From: Cystobasidium ongulense
Taxonomy: Eukaryota; Basidiomycota; Cystobasidiomycetes; Cystobasidiales; Cystobasidiaceae
Direction of reading: 5' to 3'
Length of the DNA: 64,000 nt
NCBI GenBank assembly: GCA_022835595.1
Contig: BQUP01000010.1
Span: forward strand, 698,236-762,235
Shown here: positions 10,935 through 22,839 of the stretch, piece after piece
Numbering within the stretch: the first letter of the stretch is position 1
How the letters are laid out: each line of letters begins with the position of its first letter
Position numbers and translations under genes: made by a program
The notes under the pieces: generated by a model
What the model was told of the DNA's origin: nothing
Seen by the model: the letters and a program-made list of their open reading frames with translations, nothing else
Databases searched by the model: none

Positions 10935-13900
10935 ATGCCCCCAGCCATAAACAAGGTCCTCACGAGGTGCCTCATGGGCATAGGCGCGATATTCCTCTTC
11001 AAATGGGCATTCTTGGATTCAAGCGTGCGTAGTCTACCCACTCTATACTCGCATACATGCTCACACTAATCCTCCGCCGCAGCCCACCCTTCCACCCGGC
11101 GAGATTGCACACTCTGGCCTGCTCGAACGCATATCCTACGGCGTATCCCTCTCAGGCCAGTCACTCGACCCACGGCGCCATCCATTCCTACAATCCCGCC
11201 TGGGACGACGCGATACTATTCCCTTGGCCGAAGAAGATGACGCTTCACAGGCCGCTCTCATTCGCGCTCAATCTGCATCTTCCTCCCCCAACCTCGACGA
11301 TCAGGGAAATCCAATATACACTGAACGAGAGCGTGCAGACTTGTTCGATACTCATATCTCTCAAGGTATAAGAGACTTTTGGCATAGATTCCAACTTCCA
11401 TTCGCTACAAACGCCGAAACTATGCATCTAGACGAACAAGTCGTCAAAGGTGTCGTCGACGAACTTATGGCGTTCAATGGATGGGCAGCTGCGGCATGCT
11501 CATCCCTCACACGTCCATTCGCAGCCGATAGGCGCGACGACGCATATACAGACCTCACTGAATCGGGTCAGATGTACTATTTCGCTCTAGTAGTACACTC
11601 TGCAGATCATTTCTTAATCGATCAAATGGCAACTATCATTCAACTCAGCAAACGACTAGGTCCTTCAAATATATTCGTATCTTTGTTAGATTACGCATCC
11701 ACAGATTCAACTCCTTTCTTATGTGATTTAGCAGATATGGTTTTCACATTATTAGGTATTAGTTTTAGAATCAAAAGAATACCACCAATGACGAGAGATC
11801 CCGCTGCTGCTTATTATCCTTTGGAAGAAAGTTATACTAGAAATTTAGCTTTGGAACCTTTACTAGAATTATATAATAAACGTCACGTTAAATTCGCTAA
11901 AGTCATTTGGTTAAAAGGTTTTACTTGTCCTAATGATATACTTGAAACTCTTAGAGTTAGTAGATTAAACAAAGCCGCCATGACTTGTTCAATGGATTGG
12001 AAGGAACATAATGGGTTTTTTATCTTCAATGATAGGTGCGTTTTCTCCTTCTTCTCTGCGCTTTCTAGTCTTCCTTACTCACTATTGCCGTTCTTTTCTT
12101 TCTCTCCTTTCCCTCCCAATTATTCACTCTTCTACATCTACTTGCTCGCTCTCCTCGCCCTGGCCACCCCTGCTCCCGCTTCTTCCTGCATCTTCATTCT
12201 CGTGCCTCTCTATCGCGTGCATCTTCCCTTTGTTCTGCAACAGATGGCGCACACGAGACATGGACGGCAATCTGTTCAGAGGCTCCAAGTCGACTTCCCC
12301 CATCGACGAAGCCCCACCCCGTGACACTGCCAGCATCAAACGCTACTCTCAACATCTACCCTTCCAAGTCTTCTGCTGCGAATCTGGAGTACATATCATC
12401 GATCCATCTCAATCATTCTATCAAGGTATCACATACCGTTCAAGTATAGAACATGGTATTTTCAATATATCAGCTGCAGAAGATGGTAAAGCTCCAAAAT
12501 GGTCAGAAGGACCATGTATGGATTCAGCACAAATGCATTTTTGTAGAGATTTATGGATGTTATCTGCAAGAGAAGGAGTTATTAAAGATGGCAAAAAAGC
12601 CAATGAAAGAGAACGTAAAGGTCTAAATAGAGGATTATCTGATGAGATGGAAAAAATTGTTAAAACTGTTGCTCCTCAATATGCTCCTAATGATAAAAAT
12701 TCAGGTGGTTATTTGGGTTACTTTGGAAGGAAAAAACAAATCACTTCGGAAGCTTCTAAACCTGCTCCTGATTCAGATGATTGGGATGATGAGGATGAAG
12801 ATGATGAGGAGGAGGAAGATGGTTCAGCTGCTACAACAGGCGATTCTACTACTGGTGACGCTAAAAAAGTGGAAGAAATAATCCTACCTCCTAACAAAGA
12901 AGAATCCGAAGCTGAAAAGGAAGAAAAGAAGGAACAAGCTATGGCTGCTGATGCTGCTGCTGCTGCCTTACCTGTCGAAGAACAACATCCTCCTCAAGGT
13001 GTTGATGCTGGTGCTGCTATCAAAGAAGGTAAACCTCTTGCAAAAGCTCCTGGTCCTGGTGACGATAATGCCGCCGTTCCTGCCGAACAAGAAGAACAAT
13101 TTGTAGATCCGGAAGCTATGCTCGCTCTTGAAGCTGAAAAATTAGCTCAAGCTGCTAAAGGTGACGAAGGAGGCAAGGCTAAGAAGGATGATACCAAACC
13201 AAAGAAGAATAAAGCGAAAAGAGCAGAACAAGCACAACTAGTCAAAGGACAAAAAGTTGATAATAAAGAAAGAGCAGACGCCCCTGCTGCTGCTAATCCT
13301 GCCGTTCAGAACAATAAAGAAGAACAAGCTAAAAAGAAATTACAACAACCTCCTTCTGTTAATAATCCTGAAGAATCTGATGAATTGGATAATAAAGCTC
13401 CTCCTCCTATTCCTGTTAAATCCAACTCTGAAGTCACAACACCTTCCTCTGGTAACGCCAAGAACAACTTGCCTCTATCTTCAAACTCTGGCGGAAGAGG
13501 TGGTCGTGCTCTTCGAAATAACGCTTTTGAAGCTGCTAGAATCATTATCAACCCTAGATGTGTCACCACATATGCAGGAGTTTCACATACACAACTCGCT
13601 CTCGATCTATTCGGAAATACAGATGATGAAGATGATTCTTTACTTTCTTTAGGTGGTGGTAGCGCCTCTAATAAAAATAAAGGAAGCGGTAGTGGTGGCA
13701 ACAACATAGGAATACATGATGAAGACGAAGAAGAAGAAGATTACCCTTCAATCAATAATAATTATATTGGAGGAAGGACTAAGAATAATCAAAATGATAA
13801 ATATGCTTTACATGAATTCGGTCCTGCTGCTGAAACTTTTGTTTGTCAAGAAATGAGAACTTCAGGTGGTAGATCTGCTCCTAAACAACAACGTCGTACT

Positions 13901-13954
13901 GGTTTTAGTATTGCGAGAGGATTACAAGAAGGTTGGCAACCTAGGAGACGATAA
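10935..13954 (+). CDS. CAP59/CMT1-family alpha-1,3-mannosyltransferase with a large low-complexity insert
   Basis: Three exons: 10935-11024, 11083-12035, 12244-13954; 2754 nt, 917 aa. An N-terminal signal anchor (KVLTRCLMGIGAIFLFKWAF) is followed by the family domain: QMYYFALVVHSADHFLIDQM, LGPSNIFVSLLDYASTDST, VIWLKGFTCPNDIL, CSMDWKEHNGFFIFNDRW, TRDMDG and LPFQVFCCESGVHIIDP, all typical of the Cryptococcus Cmt1/Cap59 group (PF11735), which transfers mannose in the secretory pathway. The closing motif INPRCVTTYAGVSHTQLALD sits near residue 784. It is separated from the rest by about 265 residues of Ala/Glu/Lys/Pro/Asp-rich sequence (about 510-775), and a second acidic Gly/Asn-rich tail follows. 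Family members are usually about 400-550 aa. Exon 3 is rich in A/T-ending codons. The family also occurs in fungi without a capsule, so a capsule role is not implied. Confidence 0.88.
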
Positions 13955-14537
13955 TGGAAGACATCTTTTCTTTTGAAACAAAGCAAGGGCTTTTGAGAGA
14001 TGAGTACTTTCGTGCCTTTTCATTATTCTTTACGATCTGCGGCATGTCGTTACGCCTCCTTTTGTTGTGTCAGTAGTGTAGTTACATCAGTTGGCGATAC
14101 TCTAGATGTGAAACTGTGAATGGGGAAACAGCAATGCAAGGGTTTTCTTCTCTGAATTGTACCACAAGCTCACCGTTGCGTATTTGATAGGACGAGTAAG
14201 ATATTGGCAGATCAATCTCTCCAGCAGGTAGCGAGCATTGGTCTAATGTCGATAGAAGTCGAAGGGGTCATTTACAGTTATAACACAAGGGTTGGCTGGT
14301 ATACATGGCAGTAGAAAAAGTAATGAAGAGCTACCTTGAGGGCAGTAAGGTGAATACAAGCGTACCTCAGAACGCTACTTATGCTACACAGTGCTATAAT
14401 TATATTGCAATGTTCGGCTGACCGGGTGAGACTAGACGAAAAAGATGGGTTTGGGATTTTTAGGAGACGATACTGAAAACACTAAAGAGGCGCTTCAGAC
14501 TCAAAGATGAAAGGCGAAGATGCTCTAGAATTCCTTG
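13955..14537. other. Convergent 3' gap between the CMT1-like gene and chitin synthase
   Basis: About 580 bp between two convergent stop codons. Only short unsupported frames are present. I see nothing beyond 3' UTR sequence. Confidence 0.45.
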
Positions 14538-17500
14538 TCACCGCAGCATGCGAGCTGTGAGTCGACTAGTTCGGAAGAGACTTTCACCTATCATATAGTA
14601 GAGGAAGCCTGTGAAGCGGGTGATGGAGAGGCCGAACGTTCTATTCACCGGGAAACTTTATATAATCAGCTTTCACCCTCCCGAAATATGGCCACGGGGC
14701 GGGGCAGACAGTTCTTTGTATGGAAGAAGTTTACTCACACCCAGAGAAGCGCTTGAAAATATATAATTCGATCCTGATCTTTCAGTCTTGAAATTGCAAT
14801 GCATAAACCGGCATTGACAGACAGCCAAATTACCACGAGGCGTGTTCTAAATGTGCGATTCGCATCATCTAGAGTTGGAGCTTCACGATCTTCTGCTTTC
14901 TCGAAATCGGAGACAGCTCGCATGACGGCTGGTTAAAAATAAAAAACAAAACCTTAAAAATGTACGCAGACGACCGAAGAGTCTTGCACTCACTCTGCTT
15001 GAAACGTTCGTCTATAGATGCTTGTGTTTGCTCCTCAACTTCGACAATTGTATCGTCAGAATCTTTCACTTTCTTCGTCTGTACTGACGCTAATGTCTCG
15101 GCTTTGTCGCTGCCTTTGGTACCCCACGATACGTCATGCAGGTCTATGTAACACGCATCAGCGGTCTGTTCTAGGCCCATATTGTAGAATAGACTATGCT
15201 CAGCTTACTGCAGAAGCTGTAGACCGCCAGAACATTGGTGAAGGAGATCGTAATCAAGAGATATTGCAGGAAACTGTTCAAGAGGCTGTAGAGGGGTATG
15301 GTTAGCCTCCAAGGTGCAAAGAACGAAGTCAGTAGTAATCAAACTGACTGCCAGGGATCTAGATAGAGTATCGATGCTATGATCCAGATTCCAAACGTGC
15401 CTAACAGACCGGCCACCTATCATAATTTACCATGAGTACCGTTCAACACGCGTGTCACCGGAGGTCGTCGTAACATTGGAAACTCACAATTGGACCAAAC
15501 GTCCCATTTGTAAAGATTTCAATCACCGTTTGGCCATCATCGAGAGCTCTATCGATCTGCGTTTGCAGCGGGCACAGCGCCATCGCTGTGAGGTATAGCG
15601 TGTTGACGATCAAATATAGTGCAAGGATACCAAAGAGGCAGAAGGACATTGCGTAGGCAAAACGTTCAGCTTTTGGACGATTGCCTAGACCCAGGATAAT
15701 TTGCAGCGCAAGCAAGCCGAGGTATAGCATTTTCAAACCCATATTTGTCAATCTGCACAGTACGGTCAGCTTTGTTCACTTCACACAATATGACTCCAGT
15801 TGGAAAGGTAGTTCCCTACCCAAGTACGTCGTGCTCGTGAATGAAGCCAGTACCGGTATCTTCTAGCGGTGTGCCCTCCCAACAACGAGCTGTGTCGGGA
15901 TCGCCTCCACCGGCCAATGCTGGAAACCGTAGACTGATACCTCGCGTCAGTTATAAGAGCGTCAACGGAAGCCACGGAATTCACCTCAATGCTACGATGT
16001 CTATGATGATAGCTGGTAAACATAGCGAAGATGATTAGGAATCGAGTATACGTGCGAGGGATGTCTAAAGAACTTACCGAACGTATTGTAGCTGAAGTTT
16101 GGATGTCAGCTAAAGACAGTCTTGATATTTAGCAGATATACAACCTACAAGTTTGCCAGGGCGAAGAAACCCATAAAAAGTGTGACGAAGTTCAAGAGAG
16201 CCTGTACGTGCAGCATCGCCAGTCTGAACATGCCATGGTCGGACAGGTAGACTAGAGGAAATGGTCAGGTTTATCCTGCATACTGTTTACTGCAGACGAA
16301 ACAGCCGAACCTCTGCCAAAGTGCCAAAGACTGTAGACTCCAGCGGCAAATGATCCATTCAGCCATCTTCGACGTTGTCCAATGAGCTCGGCGGCTGTGT
16401 CTGGGACATCTGTTTCCGCCTTTGAAGGTTTGACGTAGCCCAATGTCCATTTCTCGCCAGCCTTTGCAACAAGCTCAAAGCAAAGAATACTTAGAGTGGG
16501 CAAGATCTAATCAGCCGGTGAGGTCAAGCATGTGTCGCCGCGAAAGCCTACCGGTCCTCAGCCACTAGATAGGTCACGACGCATGGCCAGGTCAGCAAAA
16601 TTGTCGGATGCTTTACCAAAGGTGCGAGCTTACAGAACATGTTCTGAAAGTGTATTGAGCGTCAGCAGTGTGCAAGAGCAACAAAAAGATTCTTCTCCCT
16701 CACCTTAGCAAAGATGCTCATCTGTTTGTACTTGTCACCCATTCTGGCAGCCATTGTAGCTAAAAGATGAGTGTCAATTGCAAGGCTCCGAGACTTTACT
16801 ATTTTCACGTACCATCACCGTGGAAGTATTGCTCCAGCGGTCGTCCTTGGATGGCACGATATCTATAAGCCGAGAAAGCACCAGGCAAAACACTGACGTA
16901 GCCGAAAGCGCTCTCGGTCGGTTTGTCCAGAATCTATCTTGATGCGTTAGAAAAAGCAAGCGGAACAAAGGTAGAACAAGGCTTACGTTTGACATTTTAT
17001 ATCTGCATAACACGAAGGATGTCAATATAATTGCCATAGAGGCAGTCAGTCTAACCTCAGCTTACTCGAAATTCTGCGCAGCGACAAGCGGATTGAGCAG
17101 GTGTCTTCCCCATTTGCCAAGCATGGCGTGGATCTCTCCAGCTGCTCCACCGAGGGACTTATTATGAGCGAAAGCTTCCCAGAGAAGATAGATACTTTTG
17201 GGTTGAGGCTTAGTCCCAGCATCAATAAGAACACAGACATGAGGATTCAGGTGTCTTCCCAATGCATTGAAAAGCCATCGATGACTGTTGATTTTCTTTG
17301 CATTTTTGGCTTTGATACAGAGAATGAACTGAACTGGGACCAGTCCTTCTGCTTTGTTTTTTGCTGGGAAGATCAGCTGGGGCTTCTCGGAAATGCTAAT
17401 CTGGGTTGTATACTCGAAGATATGGCACACGGTAGGTACACCATCGATATCATTCTTCATGATAGAATCTTGATAAATGCCCTGGGCCGCGAATATGCTA

Positions 17501-18971
17501 AAAGCATGCCATCAGCTTTATACCACAAAAGGAGATTGCAGGGTTCTCGACATACTCAAGTGCGGCTTTGTCGGCAGGCTGAATGCCGTCTAAAATTACT
17601 GCGACAACCACCTTCTTCCACGATGCGTCGCCGTTAGCACCCCCATCTCCAGATTCCATGTCACGCTTGGATGCTAGCTGGAACTCAGACCACTTGGAAG
17701 TGACCATGTCTCGTATATTCGTTTGAATGCCGAAGAGGGTACGCTGGGGAATGCGAGTCAGGCCTCTAAACACATCCAGAGACAGGGTAGTAAGGTATGC
17801 TTACTGCTACTAATTCTCGCGGCTCGTTGTAGTAAGCTGTTGCGTGAAGTGTCAGGAGGTATTGATTGTCAGAAGGAATTAACTTACTCATGGCAATCAG
17901 GAGCTCGGTCTTTCTGCCGTACTTGGTCTGCCGAAGAGAGTATCCCTGACTAGCCAGGAAGTCGTCAGGGTCGCAAGTACTGCGCAATAGAATGCATCTT
18001 TAGCGTCAAGATCCCAAACGAGCGAGATGGAGCGCTCACGCCGCAGTATAACGCATATGAGTGAACTCGGTCTCTTCGGCCATGTGTCCATATCCTCCGC
18101 CTAACATTGCATTTCTGACAGCCGAAGGTACGTCTGATTGGGTGTGGCATGTAGCAGGACAATCAGTAACCTGGTATTTGAAGTGCGAATAAAATCAGGA
18201 GTCAAAAAACCTACCGTATTCGGCAATGAAACGACCTTTTGTAAGCTTGACCTTCTTAGTCTTGGCTCTTCCCGGTTTGATACGTTGTCTTTTTACCCAG
18301 GCTTCTGAAGTGGCTTCTCTATCTGAAATAACGGACATTGAAGAGTTGAACCGCGCATCTGGATCGAATCCACCTAAGAAATCAGATGCGCTCCCCATGA
18401 CGCTAGGCATTCTCTGCCGTATATTGGAGTCAAAGGCAGACTGTTGAAATCTGGGATTAAGCGTGTTCTGTCGCGTAGATAATGGTGTGCGATGATGATC
18501 GCTTATTGTTCCGCCTCTCTGAGAAACAGAATCCAAAGGTCCAGGCTCGTCCAGTGATGCGTTGTCATTAAGCAGACCATATGGTGCTGTACGTTTAACT
18601 CGGGATGAATCAGAGTAAACGGATTCTGGAGGAGATGAGCCAGTTCGTAAAGGTGGACCTAAAGAGACGTTGTATCGAGGTGGACTGGCCCGTTCTGCCA
18701 GAGTCTCTTGATCCGATACCGAGTTCTGGCGTCGTGATTGTTGTTGCTGAACCTCGTGGAAGCCCATGGAAGTCGATTGCTGTGCAACAGCATTGGCTAA
18801 TGATGCACTGCGAGAGGGAGGAGAGACTCTGCGTGTCAATTCCAGATCAGGGTAGACGTTCAAGGATGACGCAGGAGCGGGTGGGACACGGTCAGATAGA
18901 TTTGGTCCGGCTGGATTTGGACGGAGTACTCCTCGCCCTCGCCCTCGTCCACTGCCTCGTTGTCTACTCAT
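14538..18971 (-). CDS. Chitin synthase (class I-III type), 22 exons
   Basis: Plasma-membrane processive GT2 enzyme making chitin from UDP-GlcNAc. Exons 5' to 3': 18215-18971, 18040-18133, 17888-17979, 17805-17836, 17556-17743, 17066-17497, 16987-17002, 16813-16933, 16704-16759, 16634-16643, 16552-16564, 16311-16489, 16149-16251, 16078-16091, 15985-16012, 15820-15933, 15488-15752, 15349-15416, 15209-15285, 14994-15143, 14739-14928, 14538-14640. Sum 3102 nt, 1033 aa. Residues 1-230 are disordered and Arg/Ser/Pro-rich. Conserved parts: [61 protein letters not shown] (EDR about 602-604) and QRRRWLNG (about 641-648), then about seven membrane helices. [10 protein letters not shown] of other chitin synthases appears as [10 protein letters not shown]. 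Exons of 16, 10, 13 and 14 nt lie in the catalytic and early membrane part. The last exon rests on frame and helix content, not strong homology. Confidence 0.93.
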
Positions 18972-20507
18972 CAGATAACCGACAGGTTAGAACGGCGATT
19001 GAAGGGGTGTTCAGGTACTAGAGAGTAGTCTACATGCACTGTGTCAGCCAAGGTGATGTGCTTGTCGTAAGTTGATGGGCTCAAGGTGTGTATCGCGAGC
19101 GTTGCTCTACGAGAGCGGCCGTGTCGAAGATGGTGTGTAGATGGAGGGATAGACTGCGGTTTGCACTCGAACCTCTCCGTAGTAGGAAAGACGAATTGTT
19201 TAGAGGCGGAACTTGAGCGAGCGGATGTACCGCTGATGAACGGCTGGTACAGGCTATTCTTAATGTTTGTCTGACAGCTGAAGCGTTGTTTGACTGTCTA
19301 GACGTTCGGCTTGTTCAGCAGTCAGAGCTGTGCAGAGAGTTGGTAGGGAGGGAATGGAGAGTGTCGAACAAGGGATAAATGCAAGTGGTGGTGGTTTTTG
19401 TTCGGTGTTGTGCCTGCGTGGAAGAACGCTGGCGTGGGAGTAAGTAGTAGAAGAGCGAGTGTGCGAGTATTGTTAGGACAATAGCTATCACCCACGATGA
19501 AGGCGGCAGATCAGACCAGAGCGGGCTGTGAGAGGAGAGGTAGCACAGCTGTACGCAATTTGCAACGCGGATCGCATGCGGTCAGCCTTGAAGCATCACA
19601 CCCGGCGAGCAGATGGTCAGTGGCAGCGTGCTCATAGGGAATGTTCAGCTTTCAAGGTGCGCTTCCAGGGAGAGGAGTCTGCAGAAGCGTCAATCAGGCG
19701 CTCGTCCGGCAGAGTAGAGCAGAAGTAAAGGTGTCCTGAGATGGTCTTGCTGTTTCAAGGAGCATGCACGTATGGCCGCAGTATGTTTCGCGGGCGGCTC
19801 GTTCACTGCCAGTGTGTTGCTTTCGCAGTCGCGTCCTTGCAGCAGCAGAGCATTTGCAATCTCCAAACCACGAGGCGCGTGTGTAGCCTGCCTCGTATCG
19901 CCGCCAGTTCTCAGCCATCACTGCGGGTGCTTGCCTGCTTGCTGTCTTGTATGCCTATACGCTGTTTGTCGGAAGCTGAAGCGCATGCATACCTCGAGCT
20001 TGAGAAGAGGCTGGCTGCTGTTCGCCTCTTATTCCTGCAACGACCGCACACACCAGGCAGGGCAAGGCAAAAGTAGAGCAAGAGGAGCGAAGTGAACAGG
20101 AGGAGTGCGCTGTGTCAAAGCCAGAGCCAGGTCGCGCCTCGTCAACGGCATCCATTTCATATCTCGGTGCAATTGCAACTGCGCAGGGGGCAAAGCGAGG
20201 CATCCCAGCATCAGAAAGCGAAGGACGTACACACAGGCAGGCAGGCTAGGCAGATCAACGACATCTAGACTAGAGTAGACTAGAGTAGACTAGCTGTCTG
20301 GTATCACCGCGGATCACCGCTCTCCGTGAATGTACGTCTGTCCGCCGCCCTCATCCATCCCGCTGCAATCTGCCCGGCGTGTGCTGGGCTGCTCAGGCTG
20401 ATCTTGCATTCGCATTCTATCTATCATCTGGCTACACCTCCACTCTACCCCATCTGCTCGTCACCAGGGCATCAGCTGCTGTTACCCAGCACGTCGTCTC
20501 CTCCTCA
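18972..20507. other. Divergent upstream region of chitin synthase and casein kinase I
   Basis: A 1.5-kb interval between two outward-facing genes. It probably holds both promoters and long 5' leaders. Open frames of 60-140 codons occur on both strands (for example about 19741-20095) but overlap each other in several frames and resemble nothing known. A small tandem repeat sits at 20266-20293. Confidence 0.4.
20266..20293. repeat. 10-nt tandem repeat
   Basis: The unit TAGACTAGAG is repeated about 2.8 times without mismatch, roughly 215 bp upstream of the casein kinase start codon. It is a simple tandem repeat; a binding-site role would be guesswork. Confidence 0.8.
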
Positions 20508-22839
20508 ATGGGCGCCTCCACCCATGCATCCCACAGGTCAGTCCGCCATCAATGCAGCCTGGCTTGCTGGCTCGAAACTCGCGAGTCGCACACAGAGCGT
20601 CGAGTCGAGCTTGCGTGTCTGTGATATATGAAGCATTCATTCTAATGCCTGCTTTCGTCCTATTGCACAGCTCGGGCAGCTCGAATGTGGTAGGAGTACA
20701 CTATCGCGTTGGCAAGAAGATTGGCGAGGGCAGTGTGAGTTCCTGCACGCTGGCATTGCAATCCGATAACACACCAGTCATGGGCTTATTTCAATTCTCA
20801 ATCATCCGTCCATTGCAGTTTGGTGTCATCTTCGAAGGTCCGCCGCCGCCTTGCCCTGGGCTTCGATCGTTCACGCGCTGACCTTCATCTCGTTCGTTTA
20901 TGCGCTATTGGCGATACACCGATGCAGGTACAAACCTCCTCAACAATCAGACGGTTGCTATCAAGTTTGTGCGTTGCGAACCTCGACAGCGTTGATCTGC
21001 ATAGCTCATACCCTTCGACCTGCAGGAACCTCGAAAAAGCGACGCTCCACAATTGCGAGATGAATACCGCACATATAAAATCCTGGCTGGCTCGCGTAAG
21101 CTTACACTGATCCCGAGAGCCCTTTAGAATGTTGCTGAAATTGCAATTTCATCCGATCCGACAGCCGGCATTCCACAGGTCTACTATTTTGGACAGGAAG
21201 GCTTGCATAACATCCTTGTGATAGATCTGCTAGGACCAAGTTTGGAAGACCTCTTCGACATGTGTGGACGAAAGTTCTCCGTCAAGACGGTTGTTATGAC
21301 CGCCAAACAGATGGTGCGACCAATAGCTAGCTCACATGTCTTTACCAAAAGTGATTGCTGACATTGCGTTTGTCCTGCTCTACCCCACAGCTCACACGCG
21401 TACAAACAATCCACGAAAAGAATCTAATCTATCGAGACATCAAACCCGACAACTTCTTGATCGGTCGACCAGGGACAAAAGGAGCTGAACTTGTCTTTGT
21501 TGTCGATTTCGGAATGGCAAAACAATACAGAGATCCTAAAACGAAACAACATATTCCTTACAGGGAACGAAAGAGCTTGTCTGGAACGGCGAGATATATG
21601 AGTATTAACACGCATTTGGGACGAGGTGGGTTGCCTTTGACTGCACTTTACTTTATTCTGCTGTCAAAGGAGTATCGCTGACAATACCCACGCGTACTAT
21701 AGAACAATCACGACGGGACGATTTGGAAGCACTTGGTCATGTCTTCATGTACTTCCTGAGAGGTGGATTACCCTGGCAAGGCTTAAAGGCTGCTACTAAC
21801 AAGCAAAAGTACGAGAAAATTGGCGAAAAGAAGCAGACTACGCCAATCAAGGAGTTATGCGAAGGTTTCCCAAGTGCGCGCTATTTTTTCATCTGATCCG
21901 CGTATGTGGCCAGGACTGACGACATTCGCCCACCTCAACAGAGGAGTTTGCTATCTACCTTAACTATGTCCGCAAGCTTGGCTTCGAAGAGACACCTGAC
22001 TACGATTTCTTGCGAGAACTGCTCTCGCAGGTCCTTGCTAACAACAAGGAGCCTGAAGATGGAGTCTACGATTGGATGCTACTCAACAACGGCAAAGGCT
22101 GGGAAGCTGGTTCGGTAAGCTCAGTCAGATTGATTCTCCACCTTACAGCAGCTGATCCCATGCTTCTTCACAGCCTGCCGCCAATCTCTTGGCTTCTGCA
22201 AACCAATACGATCGCCCACACCGTTCAAGCGGGATACCCAGAGAACAAAGAGAACGCGAAAGAGCCGAGCGTCATGCACAACGTGCATCTGCTCAAGCGG
22301 CGGCGGCAGCTGCTGCTGGTGGAGGTTCTGCCCAGCCAGGCGTTACCCCGCCATCACCTGCACTCTTGAACGACTCTCGCGGGAAGAGTGGGCGACAATC
22401 AGAACTAGCTTCTGCTTCCAATGTCGCCATCCTCAATGGACGTCCAGCTGGACAATCTCAACCGCAACCGAAGCGTCAATCATCGGGACAAACACCACAG
22501 GTTGGTACACCTGGCATCTACCCATATGCGCCAGCAACACCTGCATACGGCGGAAGCGACCGCTATGCTGCTGGCAATGAGACCTACGACTCTCGAAACG
22601 GAACAAACCAATCGATGGGTCTAAGTGGACAACAACAAATGCAACAGCCAAGTCAGAGTGCCCAGAACGCGATGAACTCAATGTCTCCTTCAGCAATGAA
22701 CAATAGTACAGACCTCAGGAATCAAGGTAATAATGGTCAGCAGATGACGAATGGAGAATATATGGATCATGAAGAGGAGGAACCTAAGAAGGGTGGATTT
22801 GCTAAGTTTGTAGATTTCCTTACGTGCCGCTGTGGTTAA
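20508..22839 (+). CDS. Casein kinase I, Yck/CK1-gamma type, with C-terminal cysteines
   Basis: Membrane-associated Ser/Thr kinase; in yeast Yck1/2 act in nutrient sensing, endocytosis and morphogenesis. Ten exons: 20508-20536, 20671-20734, 20819-20837 (19 nt), 20928-20968, 21026-21095, 21165-21313, 21391-21625, 21703-21873, 21942-22114, 22174-22839; 1617 nt, 538 aa. The start is the ATG of [14 protein letters not shown], directly ahead of [18 protein letters not shown] (Gly loop); VAIKFEPRK holds the catalytic Lys. Further motifs: [76 protein letters not shown] and LPWQGLKA. The C-terminal 230 residues are Gln/Ala/Ser/Asn-rich and end [11 protein letters not shown], giving two cysteines near the end as in the palmitoylated Yck proteins; palmitoylation is inferred. 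Position 2 is Gly (MGAS), so N-myristoylation is also possible. Confidence 0.95.

Noticed and set aside
19741-20232. Overlapping frames of 67-111 codons on both strands
   Set aside because: Three or more frames are open at once over the same bases, the compositions are Cys/Arg/Leu-rich, and there is no family match. The region looks like a divergent promoter and leader.
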